A stretch of DNA of 64,000 nucleotides, taken from Mycobacterium neglectum (GTDB lineage: Bacteria; Actinomycetota; Actinomycetes; Mycobacteriales; Mycobacteriaceae). Positions 15,325 to 24,005 of this stretch are shown here, in pieces. The notes under the pieces are model-generated. The model had not been told where the DNA came from. It did no database searches and saw only the letters and a list, made by a program, of their open reading frames with translations. The translations under genes were made by a program, and so were the position numbers. The stretch lies in contig NZ_NVQE01000023.1 of the NCBI RefSeq assembly GCF_002591975.1, positions 29,970-93,969 of the forward strand. Reading direction: 5' to 3'. Position 1 is the stretch's first letter, and each line of letters begins with the position of its first letter.

Positions 15325-17157
15325 ATGAAAATGGATTCTCTTGCTCAAGGCAGCGAGGGTGGCGGGGCCGCGCTCAACGAAATCATCGGCTTGACGGTCG
15401 CCGGCGGCGTCGTCGCGGCGATTCTGCTGTGGATCGGCTGGATGCACCGCAATCACAAGATCACGTGGCTGACCAGCCTCGCCGACTGGACGGGCCGCCG
15501 GTTCAAACGGCCCCCGTGGGTGGCGCTGCCGGTGGGGATGTTCATCGCGTCCATCATCTGCGCGCTGTTCGGCTTCATCTGGGACGTCAGCCTGCACATC
15601 GGCAACGGTCGAGACGACGGCGCGTTGGCCAATCCGGCGCACTACTTCATCCTCATCGGGTTGTTCGGCATCTTCGTCGCGGGGTGCACCGCGATGGTGC
15701 TGCCCCTGGGAGAAGATGCCCGGCCCGGCCCCGCAGCGGTCCGGATCACCGACGACTGGTACGCGCCGGTCGGTGGACTGGTGATGGCCGGATGCGGCCT
15801 CTACGCACTGATGGGCTTTCCCCTCGACGACGTCTGGCACCGCATCTTCGGGCAGGACGTCACCCTGTGGGGTCCCACCCACTTGATGATGATCGGCGGC
15901 GCCGGCTTCTCCACCTTGGCCGCGTTGTACCTCGAACACGAGGGTCGCAAGGCCAGGACCGACGACACCCCGCCGGATGGCATCGGCCTCAAGTTCGTCC
16001 AGTACCTCGCCTTCGCCGGTGTGCTGATCGGCGCGTCGGTCTACCAGATCGAATTCGACTTCGGGGTGCCGCAGTTCCGGCAGGTGTTCGAGCCCATGCT
16101 GATTGCCGCCGCAGCCGCGCTCGCCTTGGTGGCCGCCAGGATCTTCATGGGCCGGGGGGCCGCCCTCATCGCCGCGGTCGTCGCCATTGGTTTGCGCGGG
16201 ATCGTCGCCTTCCTGGTGGCTCCCGTCCTGGACGCGCCCGTCAACTGGTTCCCGCTCTACCTCGGGGCCGCAATCATCGTCGAACTGCTCGCCCTGACCC
16301 CACTGCTGAAACGACCCGTCGTGTTCGGCCTGGTTGCCGGACTGGGCATCGGCACCGTGGGGCTCTGGGTGGAGTCACTGTGGATCAACGCCGTCTACTA
16401 CCACCCGTGGCCAACGAGCATGTGGCCGGAAGCGCTGGCCATGGCCGTGCCGGTCGCCATCCTCACCGGTGGATGCGGCGCGATGATCGGCATGGTGCTG
16501 ACGGGCCAGCGGTTACCCGGCCGCGCCATCGGCGTCGGGCTCGTCGCACTCACGGTCCTGGTCATCGGCGGCGCGGCGGCCAATGGTCTGCGCTACGACG
16601 TCCCCCAAAGTGCTTCGGCCACCATCACTCTCACGGATGTGCCCAGTAGCGACGGCGAACGTTACGCGACGGCCGACGTGCAGCTCACCCCGGCGAACCT
16701 GGTCAGCGACGATCCCAACTGGGTGTCGGTGCTGGGTTGGCAGGGTGGACTGGACAACGACCGTGGGATGTTCGTCGACAATCTCGAGAACGTGGGTCCG
16801 GGCCACTTCCGGTCCACCGAGCCGATGCCGGTGTCCGGTGAATGGAAGACGCTGCTGCGGCTTCACGACGGCAGAACCTTCGCCGCCGTGCCGATCTATC
16901 TGGCGGGCGATCCCGGCATCGGCGCACAGGAAGTGCCTGCTGAGGCGTCCACGACGCGACCGGTCGTCGCCGAGATCACCATCCTGCAACGCGAGCGCAG
17001 TCCTGACATCCCCCAGTCGCTGTGGCTCATCGGCTGCTTGATCGTGCTGGTCTGCACACTCGCAATGATCGCCGGAATCACCTGGGGCGCAGGCCGGATC
17101 AATAACAGCGAACCGCATGCCAGCGAGGCCGAGCTGCAGCCGACCGCGCAAGCATGA
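15325..17157 (+). CDS. Polytopic membrane protein with C-terminal CopC/FixH-like extracytoplasmic domain
   Basis: A 610-residue protein with about 12 predicted hydrophobic spans (from residue 20 to about 425), then a roughly 130-residue soluble domain, one last span near 575-595 and a short tail. The soluble domain contains GPGHFRSTEPMPVSGEW, a strand-turn pattern like that in YtkA/FixH/CopC-type domains that sit outside the membrane. Several His residues lie in or near membrane helices (PTHLMMIGG, NPAHYFIL). It heads a four-gene operon with ATGA/GTGA overlaps that also encodes a cupredoxin-like lipoprotein. A role in copper or other metal handling at the membrane is inferred; the function is not known. 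Confidence 0.75.
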   Translation: MKMDSLAQGSEGGGAALNEIIGLTVAGGVVAAILLWIGWMHRNHKITWLTSLADWTGRRFKRPPWVALPVGMFIASIICALFGFIWDVSLHIGNGRDDGALANPAHYFILIGLFGIFVAGCTAMVLPLGEDARPGPAAVRITDDWYAPVGGLVMAGCGLYALMGFPLDDVWHRIFGQDVTLWGPTHLMMIGGAGFSTLAALYLEHEGRKARTDDTPPDGIGLKFVQYLAFAGVLIGASVYQIEFDFGVPQFRQVFEPMLIAAAAALALVAARIFMGRGAALIAAVVAIGLRGIVAFLVAPVLDAPVNWFPLYLGAAIIVELLALTPLLKRPVVFGLVAGLGIGTVGLWVESLWINAVYYHPWPTSMWPEALAMAVPVAILTGGCGAMIGMVLTGQRLPGRAIGVGLVALTVLVIGGAAANGLRYDVPQSASATITLTDVPSSDGERYATADVQLTPANLVSDDPNWVSVLGWQGGLDNDRGMFVDNLENVGPGHFRSTEPMPVSGEWKTLLRLHDGRTFAAVPIYLAGDPGIGAQEVPAEASTTRPVVAEITILQRERSPDIPQSLWLIGCLIVLVCTLAMIAGITWGAGRINNSEPHASEAELQPTAQA

Positions 17158-17330
17158 TGCCCGAACCCAATGTCGTCATCCTGGCTGATCACTCGGTCTG
17201 GCTCGCCGTCCCGGCGTTCGCCCCTGCCTTCGTGGTAGCGGGGGTCGTCGTTTACGTCGCGGTGAGAAATCGGCGCAAGGGCGACGCACCTCGCAGCGAC
17301 GGGACGGCCGCGGCAGGAGAAGACGGGTGA
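17154..17330 (+). CDS. 58-residue single-span membrane protein
   Basis: A small ORF starting MMPEPNVV, with one strongly hydrophobic segment (about residues 15-37), a basic stop-transfer NRRKG and an acidic/Gly tail. Its ATG overlaps the stop of the 610-residue gene (ATGA), and its stop overlaps the GTG of the lipoprotein gene (GTGA). Coupling on both sides is strong evidence that it is translated. It is probably a small subunit of the complex formed by the neighbouring membrane proteins (inference). Confidence 0.75.
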   Translation: MMPEPNVVILADHSVWLAVPAFAPAFVVAGVVVYVAVRNRRKGDAPRSDGTAAAGEDG

Positions 17331-17749
17331 CCGTGAGAAGCGCAACGGTTCTGTCAATTTTCGTCACGGTCGCCTTCCTGGCCGCCGGTTGTGGCGGTGG
17401 CGAAAGTCTAAGCGGCACACAGGCCAGCTCGTCAGCGTCGACGGTCAACCCCTCGGACGTGACCGATCAGCAGGCGCCGGCCGATCGGCTCGTCGTGGAC
17501 GTCAAGATCGCGGGTGGCACGGTGACGCCCACCAACGAGCAGTTGGAGGCGACGGTCAATGAGCCGATCGTCTTCCGTGTCGATAGCGACGCCGTCGACG
17601 AGTTGCACGTCCACTCGAACCCCGAGCACTCGTACCAGATCGAGGCCAAACCCGGCCAGTCATTTCAGTTCACCGTCGCCGTGCCCGGCAAGGTCGATGT
17701 CGAGCTGCATGAGCTGAACAAGACCGTCGCCACCATCACCGTGCGGTGA
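17327..17749 (+). CDS. Cupredoxin-like lipoprotein
   Basis: A 140-residue lipoprotein: hydrophobic signal and lipobox LAAGC (Cys near residue 21), a Ser/Thr-rich linker, then a cupredoxin-type beta domain (about residues 55-140) with FRVDSDAVDELHVHSNPEHSY and PGQSFQFTVAVPG. The His-rich turn HVHSNPEH suggests metal binding, but there is no second cysteine, so a classical blue-copper site is absent. It overlaps its neighbours by GTGA on both sides. It is probably an extracytoplasmic metal- or ligand-binding partner of the flanking polytopic proteins. Confidence 0.78.
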   Translation: MTVRSATVLSIFVTVAFLAAGCGGGESLSGTQASSSASTVNPSDVTDQQAPADRLVVDVKIAGGTVTPTNEQLEATVNEPIVFRVDSDAVDELHVHSNPEHSYQIEAKPGQSFQFTVAVPGKVDVELHELNKTVATITVR

Positions 17750-19038
17750 ACGCGGACGGACCGGTGACCGTACTGGCCCATGGACTGGGCGGCTCAGCGG
17801 ATCTTCCGATCCCGTTCACGTACGCGCTGATCGGTGCGGCGTGGGCACTCACGTTCACGTTCGCCGTGGTAGCACTGGCGTGGCGCAAGCCGCGATTCGA
17901 TCCCGACAAGCCCGGCCGTGAGCTGCCGCGCTGGGTGACCGCCGCAGTCGACGCACCGGTCACCCGCTGGGCGGTCGGCATCATCGGCCTGCTGCTCGCG
18001 GTGTGGGTGGCCCTGGCCGCATTCCTCGGTCCGCAAAACGCCGACAATCCGCTGCCCGGCATTTTCTACGTGCTGATGTGGGTCGGGCTGGTCGCGGTGT
18101 CGCTGGTGCTCGGCCCGGTGTGGCAGGTGCTCTCACCGGTGCGCACGGTGCACCGATTGCTCGGCGGCAAGTCGCTGCGCAGCTATCCGGCGGCGCTAGG
18201 GTACTGGCCTGCGGCGCTGGGCCTGTTCGCGTTCGTATGGCTGGAGCTGGCCAGTCCAGATCCGGGATCGCTTGCCGCCATTCGGATTTGGCTGCTTATC
18301 TACCTGGCAGTCACCCTCACCGGAGCTTTGGTGTGCGGCGCGCGCTGGTGCGCGCGCGCCGACCCTTTCGAGGTGTACAGCATGGTGGTGTCGCGGTTGT
18401 CGGCGCTGCGGCGCAACCGCGACGGCCGCATCGCGATCGGCAACCCGTTCGACCATCTGCCGTCGCTGCCGGTGCGACCGGGCATCCTCGCGGTGCTGGC
18501 GGTGCTACTGGGGTCGACGGCGTTCGACAGTTTCTCGGCGAGGCCGCAATGGCGCACGTTCATCGACGAGACTGCGGGATCCGCCGCGACGGCAACGCTG
18601 ATCAACACGGCGGGACTGCTGGTGTTTTCCGGGGTGGTCGCGGCGACGTTCTGGTTAGCCGCAAGGGCGACCGGCGGAGTCGATCACGAACAGCGGCGCG
18701 CACTGCCGGGGCAGATGGCGCATTCGCTCATCCCGATCGTCGTGGGCTACGTGTTCGCGCACTACCTTACGTACCTGATCGAGCGGGGACAGCAGACCGT
18801 CCACCTGCTGCTGGGTATGGACGCCGACGTGAACTACTTTCTGTCCCTTCATCCTTCGCTGCTGGCCACCCTCAAGGTCGGCTTCGTGGTCGCCGGGCAT
18901 GTCGCCGGTGTGGTGGCCGCGCACGACCGGGCGCTGCGTCTGCTGCCCAAGGCCCACCAGTTGACGGGTCAACTCGCGATGATGCTGGTGATGGTCGGCT
19001 ATACGTTCACCGGGCTGTACCTGTTGTTCGGAGGGTAA
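17746..19038 (+). CDS. Polytopic membrane protein, last gene of the four-gene operon
   Basis: A 430-residue protein with about ten hydrophobic spans. Conserved-looking histidines lie in or next to helices (GQMAHSL, FAHYLTYL, SLHPSLLA, VAGHVAG), suggesting metal or heme contacts. Similar actinobacterial proteins are sometimes labelled fenitrothion hydrolase after the Fed proteins, but no hydrolase motif is visible and that label is not supported here. Its GTG overlaps the lipoprotein stop. Function unknown; it probably works with the 610-residue protein, the 58-residue protein and the lipoprotein. Confidence 0.7.
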   Translation: MNADGPVTVLAHGLGGSADLPIPFTYALIGAAWALTFTFAVVALAWRKPRFDPDKPGRELPRWVTAAVDAPVTRWAVGIIGLLLAVWVALAAFLGPQNADNPLPGIFYVLMWVGLVAVSLVLGPVWQVLSPVRTVHRLLGGKSLRSYPAALGYWPAALGLFAFVWLELASPDPGSLAAIRIWLLIYLAVTLTGALVCGARWCARADPFEVYSMVVSRLSALRRNRDGRIAIGNPFDHLPSLPVRPGILAVLAVLLGSTAFDSFSARPQWRTFIDETAGSAATATLINTAGLLVFSGVVAATFWLAARATGGVDHEQRRALPGQMAHSLIPIVVGYVFAHYLTYLIERGQQTVHLLLGMDADVNYFLSLHPSLLATLKVGFVVAGHVAGVVAAHDRALRLLPKAHQLTGQLAMMLVMVGYTFTGLYLLFGG

Positions 19039-19047
19039 ATTTTTATT

Positions 19048-19599
19048 ATGCGGGCACTGATCATCACCGACGTTCAGAACGACTTCTGCGAGGGCGGTTC
19101 GCTGGAGGTGAGTCGGGGCGCCGAGGTAGCCAGCGGCATCAGCGAGTTGCTCGCGGGTGACCACGGCTACGCGCACGTCGTCGCCACCAAGGACTTCCAC
19201 ATCGATCCCGGTGAACATTTCTCCGACCATCCGGACTATGCGGTGTCGTGGCCGCGGCACTGTGTAGTCCAGACATCGGGCGCCGAATTCCATCCGAACC
19301 TGGACACCAGTGCCGTCGAGGTTGTCTTCCGCAAGGGCCAGTACGCGGCCGCCTACAGCGGTTTCGAAGGCGCCGACGACGACGGCACACCCTTGGCCGA
19401 CTGGCTGCGGGAACGCAGCATCGATGGGGTCGACATCGTCGGCATCGCGACGGATTACTGCGTGCAAGCGACGGCCGCCGCCGCCGTGGAGGCGGGCTTC
19501 GCCACTCGCGTGCTGCTGGACCTGACAGCCGGCGTCGCGCCCGAGTCGACGGCCAAGGCCATCGAGGACATGCGCGCCGCCGGCGTCGAGATCAGCTAG
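19048..19599 (+). CDS. pncA: Nicotinamidase/pyrazinamidase PncA
   Basis: A 183-residue isochorismatase-fold amidase that converts nicotinamide to nicotinate and activates pyrazinamide. The catalytic triad D8, K96, C138 and metal ligands D49, H51, H57, H71 are all in Mtb PncA register. Position 137 is Tyr where Mtb has His. The Asp-His pattern DFHIDPGEH keeps the metal site intact. GGAGGG precedes the ATG, which follows the membrane operon by only 9 bp, so read-through from that operon is possible. Confidence 0.95.
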   Translation: MRALIITDVQNDFCEGGSLEVSRGAEVASGISELLAGDHGYAHVVATKDFHIDPGEHFSDHPDYAVSWPRHCVVQTSGAEFHPNLDTSAVEVVFRKGQYAAAYSGFEGADDDGTPLADWLRERSIDGVDIVGIATDYCVQATAAAAVEAGFATRVLLDLTAGVAPESTAKAIEDMRAAGVEIS

Positions 19600-19602
19600 C
19601 GC

Positions 19603-20442
19603 TCAACCCGGCACGGTGGGGTCCACCGGGTTGCCCGACCACTCGGGCGGCCTACCCGCTTGGAAGGCGCGCACACCTTCCTTCGCGTCGTCGTGCGCCA
19701 TGACCGCGAGGTGGATCTCGGTTTCGCGGCGGCCCACCGCTGCGCGGTCGAGGTCGAACGAATCCCACAACAACCGTTTGCTGGCCGCCACCGACATCGG
19801 CGCGGTGTTGGTGGCGATGTCATGCGCCACCTCCAGGGCTGCGGGGAGCACCTCGTCGGCGTCGAGCACCCGGCTGCCCAAGCCGAGCTCAACTGCCCGA
19901 TGCCCGTCGAATGTCGCTCCGGTCAAAAGGATTTCGGCGGCGTTGGCGATCCCGACCAGCCGCGGCAGCACCCAGTGCGAGTACGCGTCGCCGACGACTC
20001 CGCGCCGCACCTGGACAACGCCGTATCGGGCGTCGCCGGCGAAGAACCGGATGTCGCACTGCAGCGCCAGCGTCAGGCCCAACCCGATCGCATGGCCGTT
20101 GACCGCGGCGATCACCGGCTTTGACAGCGTCCAGGCGGGCACGTCGATGCCGGCCGCCGAGAACCCCGCTCCGGGCGCGGCAAAGGTGTCTTCGCCCGCG
20201 GCGAGATCGGCACCTGCGCAGAACGCGGGCGGTGCGCCGGTCAGCACGATGGCACGCACTCCGTTGTCGCGGTCGCAGGCTCGGTAGGCGTCCACGAGCT
20301 CCTCACGCATCCCGTCGCCGACGGCGTTTCGCTGTTCGGGCCGGTTGAGCGTGATGGTTGCCACACCACCATCGATGGCCAGCAATAATGTGCGGTATTC
20401 GGACGACGGGCTCATTGGTTGTAATGCTGTCGCATTGGGCAT
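19603..20442 (-). CDS. Crotonase-fold protein lacking both catalytic glutamates
   Basis: A 279-residue enoyl-CoA-hydratase-family protein. The oxyanion-hole segments are present (PAFCAGADLA near residue 78; NGHAIGLGLTLALQCD near 114). At the positions of the two hydratase glutamates (E144/E164 of rat mitochondrial hydratase) it has Thr, in GLGLTLAL, and Gln, in YGVVQVRRG. It is therefore unlikely to be an ordinary hydratase; a different crotonase reaction or a substrate-binding role is possible. The ATG at 20415 (MSPSSEY) is an alternative start. It converges with pncA, 3 bp apart. Confidence 0.82.
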   Translation of the reverse strand: MPNATALQPMSPSSEYRTLLLAIDGGVATITLNRPEQRNAVGDGMREELVDAYRACDRDNGVRAIVLTGAPPAFCAGADLAAGEDTFAAPGAGFSAAGIDVPAWTLSKPVIAAVNGHAIGLGLTLALQCDIRFFAGDARYGVVQVRRGVVGDAYSHWVLPRLVGIANAAEILLTGATFDGHRAVELGLGSRVLDADEVLPAALEVAHDIATNTAPMSVAASKRLLWDSFDLDRAAVGRRETEIHLAVMAHDDAKEGVRAFQAGRPPEWSGNPVDPTVPG

Positions 20443-20491
20443 CCCTTAACGTCGCCTTCATCCGTATCCGTCGATCTTTGGAGCCATAACC

Positions 20492-22645
20492 TTGACGCAA
20501 GCCGCCAACCAGCAGGTCACCACCCAGTTTGAGGTCTGGCCCGGAAAGGCCTACCCGCTGGGTGCGACCTATGACGGCACAGGCACGAACTTCGCGCTGT
20601 TCAGCGAGGCGGCCGACCGCGTCGAACTGTGCTTGTTTGATGCCGACGGCGTCGAAACTCGACTCACGCTGCCCGAGGTCGACGGCTTCGTCTGGCATGC
20701 ATTCATCCCCAACGTCGAGCCGGGGCATCGCTACGGCTACCGGGTGCACGGAGCGAACGACCCCGACGCAGGCCACCGATGCAATCCCAACAAGCTGCTT
20801 CTGGACCCGTACGCCAAGGCTATCGAGGGCAACTTCGACTGGAATCAGTCGCTGTTCGGCTACAACTTCGGCGATCCCGACAGCCGCAACGACGACGATT
20901 CGGCGGCCAGCATGCCCAAGTGCGTCGTCATCAACCCGTTCTTCGACTGGGGCGTCGACCGCCCGCCGGGCCACGAGTACGCCGACACCGTCATCTACGA
21001 GGCACACGTCAAGGGACTCACACAGACGCATCCGGACATCCCCGAGCAGATCCGCGGCACCTACGCCGCCGTCGCGCACCCGGTGATCATCGAGCATCTG
21101 AAGACGTTGGGCGTCAACGCGATCGAACTCATGCCCGTCCACCATTACGCGAACGATTCGACGCTGATCGAGAAAGGTCTGTCCAACTACTGGGGATACA
21201 ACACCATCGGGTTCCTGGCTCCGGATTCCAAATACAGCTCCAGCCCCAACCCCGGCGGGCAGGTGCAGGAGTTCAAGGCGATGGTGCGCGCATTGCACGA
21301 GGCGGGCATCGAGGTGATCCTCGACGTCGTCTACAACCACACCGCCGAGGGCAACCACATGGGCCCGACGCTTTCCATGCGCGGCATCGACAACGCGGCC
21401 TACTACCGACTTGTCGAAGACGACAAGCGTTACTACATGGACTACACCGGGACCGGCAACAGCCTCAACGTCAGGCATCCACACACGCTGCAGCTGATCA
21501 TGGACTCGCTGCGGTACTGGGTGACCGAGATGCACGTCGACGGTTTCCGGTTCGACCTCGCTTCGACGCTGGCCCGCGAGTTCTACGATGTGGACCGGCT
21601 GTCGACGTTCTTCGAACTAGTGCAACAGGATCCGACGGTCAGCCAGGTCAAGCTGATCGCCGAGCCGTGGGACGTCGGTCCGGGCGGCTATCAGGTCGGC
21701 AACTTCCCGCCGCAGTGGACGGAATGGAACGGCAAGTACCGCGACACCGTGCGCGACTACTGGCGCGGAGAGCCGGCCACGCTCGACGAGTTCGCCGCCC
21801 GGTTGACCGGCTCAGCCGATCTCTACGAGAACACCGCGCGGCGGCCGGTGGCGTCGATCAATTTCGTCGTCGCCCACGACGGGTTCACCTTGCGGGACCT
21901 GGTGTCCTACAACGAGAAACACAACGACGCCAACGGCGAGGACAATAACGACGGGGAAAGTCACAATCGGTCGTGGAACTGCGGGGTCGAAGGTCCGACC
22001 GACGACCAGGAGATCAATGCGCTGCGCGCCCGGCAGCAACGCAACTTCCTGACCACACTTCTTCTTTCCCAAGGCGTTCCGATGCTCGCGCACGGCGACG
22101 AACTCGGGCGCACGCAGGAGGGCAACAACAACGTCTACTGCCAGGACAACGAATTGTCCTGGATCGACTGGTCGACCGCAGACACCGAGCTGATCGAGTT
22201 CACCGGCGCCGTGTCGGCGCTGCGCGCCGCGCACCCGGTGTTCCGGCGGAAGCGATTCTTCTCCGGCGTCCCGGTGCGCAAGCGCGGAGGCGACGGCCTA
22301 CCCGACATTGCGTGGTTCGCACCCGACGGCTCGGAGATGAGCGACGAAGACTGGGACTCCGGGTTCGCCAAATCGATTGCGGTGTATCTCAACGGGCACG
22401 GCATCCCTGATCTCGACGAGCGCGGCCAGCGGGTGACCGACGATTCGTTCGTGCTGTGCTTCAACGCCCATTTCGAGCCGATCGAGTTCGCGCTGCCCGA
22501 AGACCGGTTCGGTCCAGCATGGATCCCGGTGATTGATACCGCCGGGGACCCGAACGCCGAAGGCGAACCCAAACCCGTCGCCTCCGGCGGCGCGGTGACG
22601 GTGGAGGGTCGCGCGGTCGTGGTGCTGCAGGCGGCCTCTCTCTAG
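20492..22645 (+). CDS. glgX: Glycogen debranching enzyme GlgX
   Basis: A 717-residue GH13_11 isoamylase-type enzyme cleaving alpha-1,6 branches of glycogen-like glucans. It has an N-terminal CBM48 beta-sandwich (TYDGTGTNFALFSEAADRVELCLFD), then the GH13 barrel with VVYNHTAEG (region I), DGFRFDLAS (nucleophile Asp), LIAEPWD (acid/base Glu) and VAHDGFTL (region IV). The likely start is TTG at 20492; no nearby ATG or GTG fits the family N-terminus. The treS-mak pair 3 kb away processes the same glucan/trehalose pool. Confidence 0.93.
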   Translation: MTQAANQQVTTQFEVWPGKAYPLGATYDGTGTNFALFSEAADRVELCLFDADGVETRLTLPEVDGFVWHAFIPNVEPGHRYGYRVHGANDPDAGHRCNPNKLLLDPYAKAIEGNFDWNQSLFGYNFGDPDSRNDDDSAASMPKCVVINPFFDWGVDRPPGHEYADTVIYEAHVKGLTQTHPDIPEQIRGTYAAVAHPVIIEHLKTLGVNAIELMPVHHYANDSTLIEKGLSNYWGYNTIGFLAPDSKYSSSPNPGGQVQEFKAMVRALHEAGIEVILDVVYNHTAEGNHMGPTLSMRGIDNAAYYRLVEDDKRYYMDYTGTGNSLNVRHPHTLQLIMDSLRYWVTEMHVDGFRFDLASTLAREFYDVDRLSTFFELVQQDPTVSQVKLIAEPWDVGPGGYQVGNFPPQWTEWNGKYRDTVRDYWRGEPATLDEFAARLTGSADLYENTARRPVASINFVVAHDGFTLRDLVSYNEKHNDANGEDNNDGESHNRSWNCGVEGPTDDQEINALRARQQRNFLTTLLLSQGVPMLAHGDELGRTQEGNNNVYCQDNELSWIDWSTADTELIEFTGAVSALRAAHPVFRRKRFFSGVPVRKRGGDGLPDIAWFAPDGSEMSDEDWDSGFAKSIAVYLNGHGIPDLDERGQRVTDDSFVLCFNAHFEPIEFALPEDRFGPAWIPVIDTAGDPNAEGEPKPVASGGAVTVEGRAVVVLQAASL

Positions 22646-22650
22646 CCGGT

Positions 22651-22998
22651 TTACCGCTCGACGTCGAAGAACGACTCGCCGTCCTCCGGCGTTCCATCGA
22701 TCTGACCGCGGTCGGTGCCGTGGTGCGCGGAGTCGAGACGGTCGAGTTGGTCGTCGGACATCGTCACGGTCCTCCTGGGGCTGTCGTCGGCATCGCGAAC
22801 GTCGATGTCATCGGGCCCGACGTCGGGCACTTCCTCGGCGAGGCGCTCGTCCAGCGTCTCGTCCTCTTTGGCGTCGATCCATTTCTCCGGCGGGTCGACC
22901 ACCTCGTCACCGTCGTCGTTGCGGACCTCGTCGGAGTCGAGTGCCTCTTCGGGCGTGAGCGGGTTGTCGTCGGATACGTCGCGTGCCATGTCTGCCAT
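22651..22998 (-). CDS. Acidic hypothetical protein
   Basis: A 115-residue, very acidic, low-complexity protein (many Asp/Glu; DDDNPL-type and PDVGPDDIDVRD stretches) with no membrane span, probably intrinsically disordered. A second ATG at 22989 is possible. A GTTT-N16-GGGCAC sequence lies immediately upstream and would place a start site at about that second ATG, but the match is weak. It converges with glgX, 5 bp apart. Function unknown. Confidence 0.6.
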   Translation of the reverse strand: MADMARDVSDDNPLTPEEALDSDEVRNDDGDEVVDPPEKWIDAKEDETLDERLAEEVPDVGPDDIDVRDADDSPRRTVTMSDDQLDRLDSAHHGTDRGQIDGTPEDGESFFDVER

Positions 22999-23088
22999 GG
23001 TGCCCGACGCGGGACTCCGTTAAACAGCGGGAGGCACCGCTCACCACCCACGAGCCACCCGCACCGCTGCGCGGGAACGTCCTGGATC

Positions 23089-23469
23089 TCATGCTCCGGC
23101 GGTAGATCTGCTGGGCTTCAGCCCGGTCTTGTCGTCCAGATACTGCAACAGCTCATAAGCGGCGACCTCGACGTCCTTGTGCCGCCATTCGGCCGCCCGG
23201 TAGACGCACGCGATCAGGCCGGTGCGGTGCAGCCTCCTGAGGTCGCCGTAGACGAATGCATAACGCGCCTTGGTGCCGTCGGTGGCGCCCTCGGTCAGCC
23301 CGAGATGCCATTGTGCGTAGTCCTCCCATGAATGCGATTCGAGATAGGAGTTCTGGTCATCGGCGCGAGGCTGCACGTCACCCCAGTCGCTGTCGAGCAC
23401 GTACTGGCGGGCGTCGATCAGTTCTCGCGCCTTCGCCACCGCGCCGTCGTTGACCGAGTACTTCGCCAT
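23089..23469 (-). CDS. Conserved mycobacterial-type hypothetical protein
   Basis: A 126-residue soluble protein starting MAKYSVND. The SWEDYAQWHLGLTEGATDGTKARY block and the downstream YGDLRRLHRTG look like a compact alpha/beta domain. No known catalytic motif. The ATG at 23469 follows GAGGAGAGTG; the longer open frame runs into the neighbour. It lies 19 bp downstream of the DUF417 membrane gene and is probably co-transcribed with it. Confidence 0.7.
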   Translation of the reverse strand: MAKYSVNDGAVAKARELIDARQYVLDSDWGDVQPRADDQNSYLESHSWEDYAQWHLGLTEGATDGTKARYAFVYGDLRRLHRTGLIACVYRAAEWRHKDVEVAAYELLQYLDDKTGLKPSRSTAGA

Positions 23470-23488
23470 GCTGGCACTCTCCTCGAAG

Positions 23489-23965
23489 CTAGCGACGCAG
23501 TGCCCGCACGGCGTCGGCCAAGGTCCACACGGAGATTCCCAGCAGCGCAATATCTTTCATCAGGAAGCCACCCGTCAGCGACAGCGCCGGGAATCCGCCC
23601 TGTGCATCCTCGAATACCCCGGTGGTGGTGAACATGAAACTTATCGTCGAGGCGAAGAGTGCGACGGCGAGCAGGCTTCCCGCTACGGATATCTTGGGCC
23701 ACCACGGCTTGACCGCGAGCAACACGGCGGCCGCGATCTCGAAGACGCCGAGCAGCGCCGAGAACGTCGACACCGAGAAGACGTCATAAACCCAGCTCAT
23801 CAGCGGGCTGTCGGACACCAGCGGCACGATGCCCTCGGCCTCATACCTCATGAATTTCAGTCCGCCGTACCAGGCGAGCACGATGACCAGGCCGTAGCGC
23901 ACGATCAGGCCCGCGGCCGTATCGAAGGTGTTCTTCTGCGTGGATTCGATCTGTTGTGTCGTCAT
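23489..23965 (-). CDS. DUF417/RclC (YkgB)-family membrane protein
   Basis: A 158-residue protein with four predicted spans and the DUF417 signature elements RYGLVIVLAWYGGLKFMRYEAEGI-type N-terminus and FLMKDIALLGIS C-terminus. In E. coli, RclC belongs to the reactive-chlorine resistance group; the DoxX-like family is broadly linked to redox stress. Its transport or enzymatic activity here is unknown. It is followed by the gene at 23089. Confidence 0.8.
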   Translation of the reverse strand: MTTQQIESTQKNTFDTAAGLIVRYGLVIVLAWYGGLKFMRYEAEGIVPLVSDSPLMSWVYDVFSVSTFSALLGVFEIAAAVLLAVKPWWPKISVAGSLLAVALFASTISFMFTTTGVFEDAQGGFPALSLTGGFLMKDIALLGISVWTLADAVRALRR

Positions 23966-24005
23966 GTAGCGGTGGTGCGGTATGTCGCCGCCACCGTTAC
24001 GCTCC

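Noticed and set aside
15325..17157. The 610-residue membrane protein as a possible missing EccE
   Set aside because: About 12 spans and a C-terminal beta domain; EccE has two N-terminal spans and a cytosolic domain. No similarity seen.
20303..21535. 410-codon minus-strand frame opposite glgX
   Set aside because: Antisense to the GH13 active-site coding region; no ribosome-binding site and no recognisable protein.
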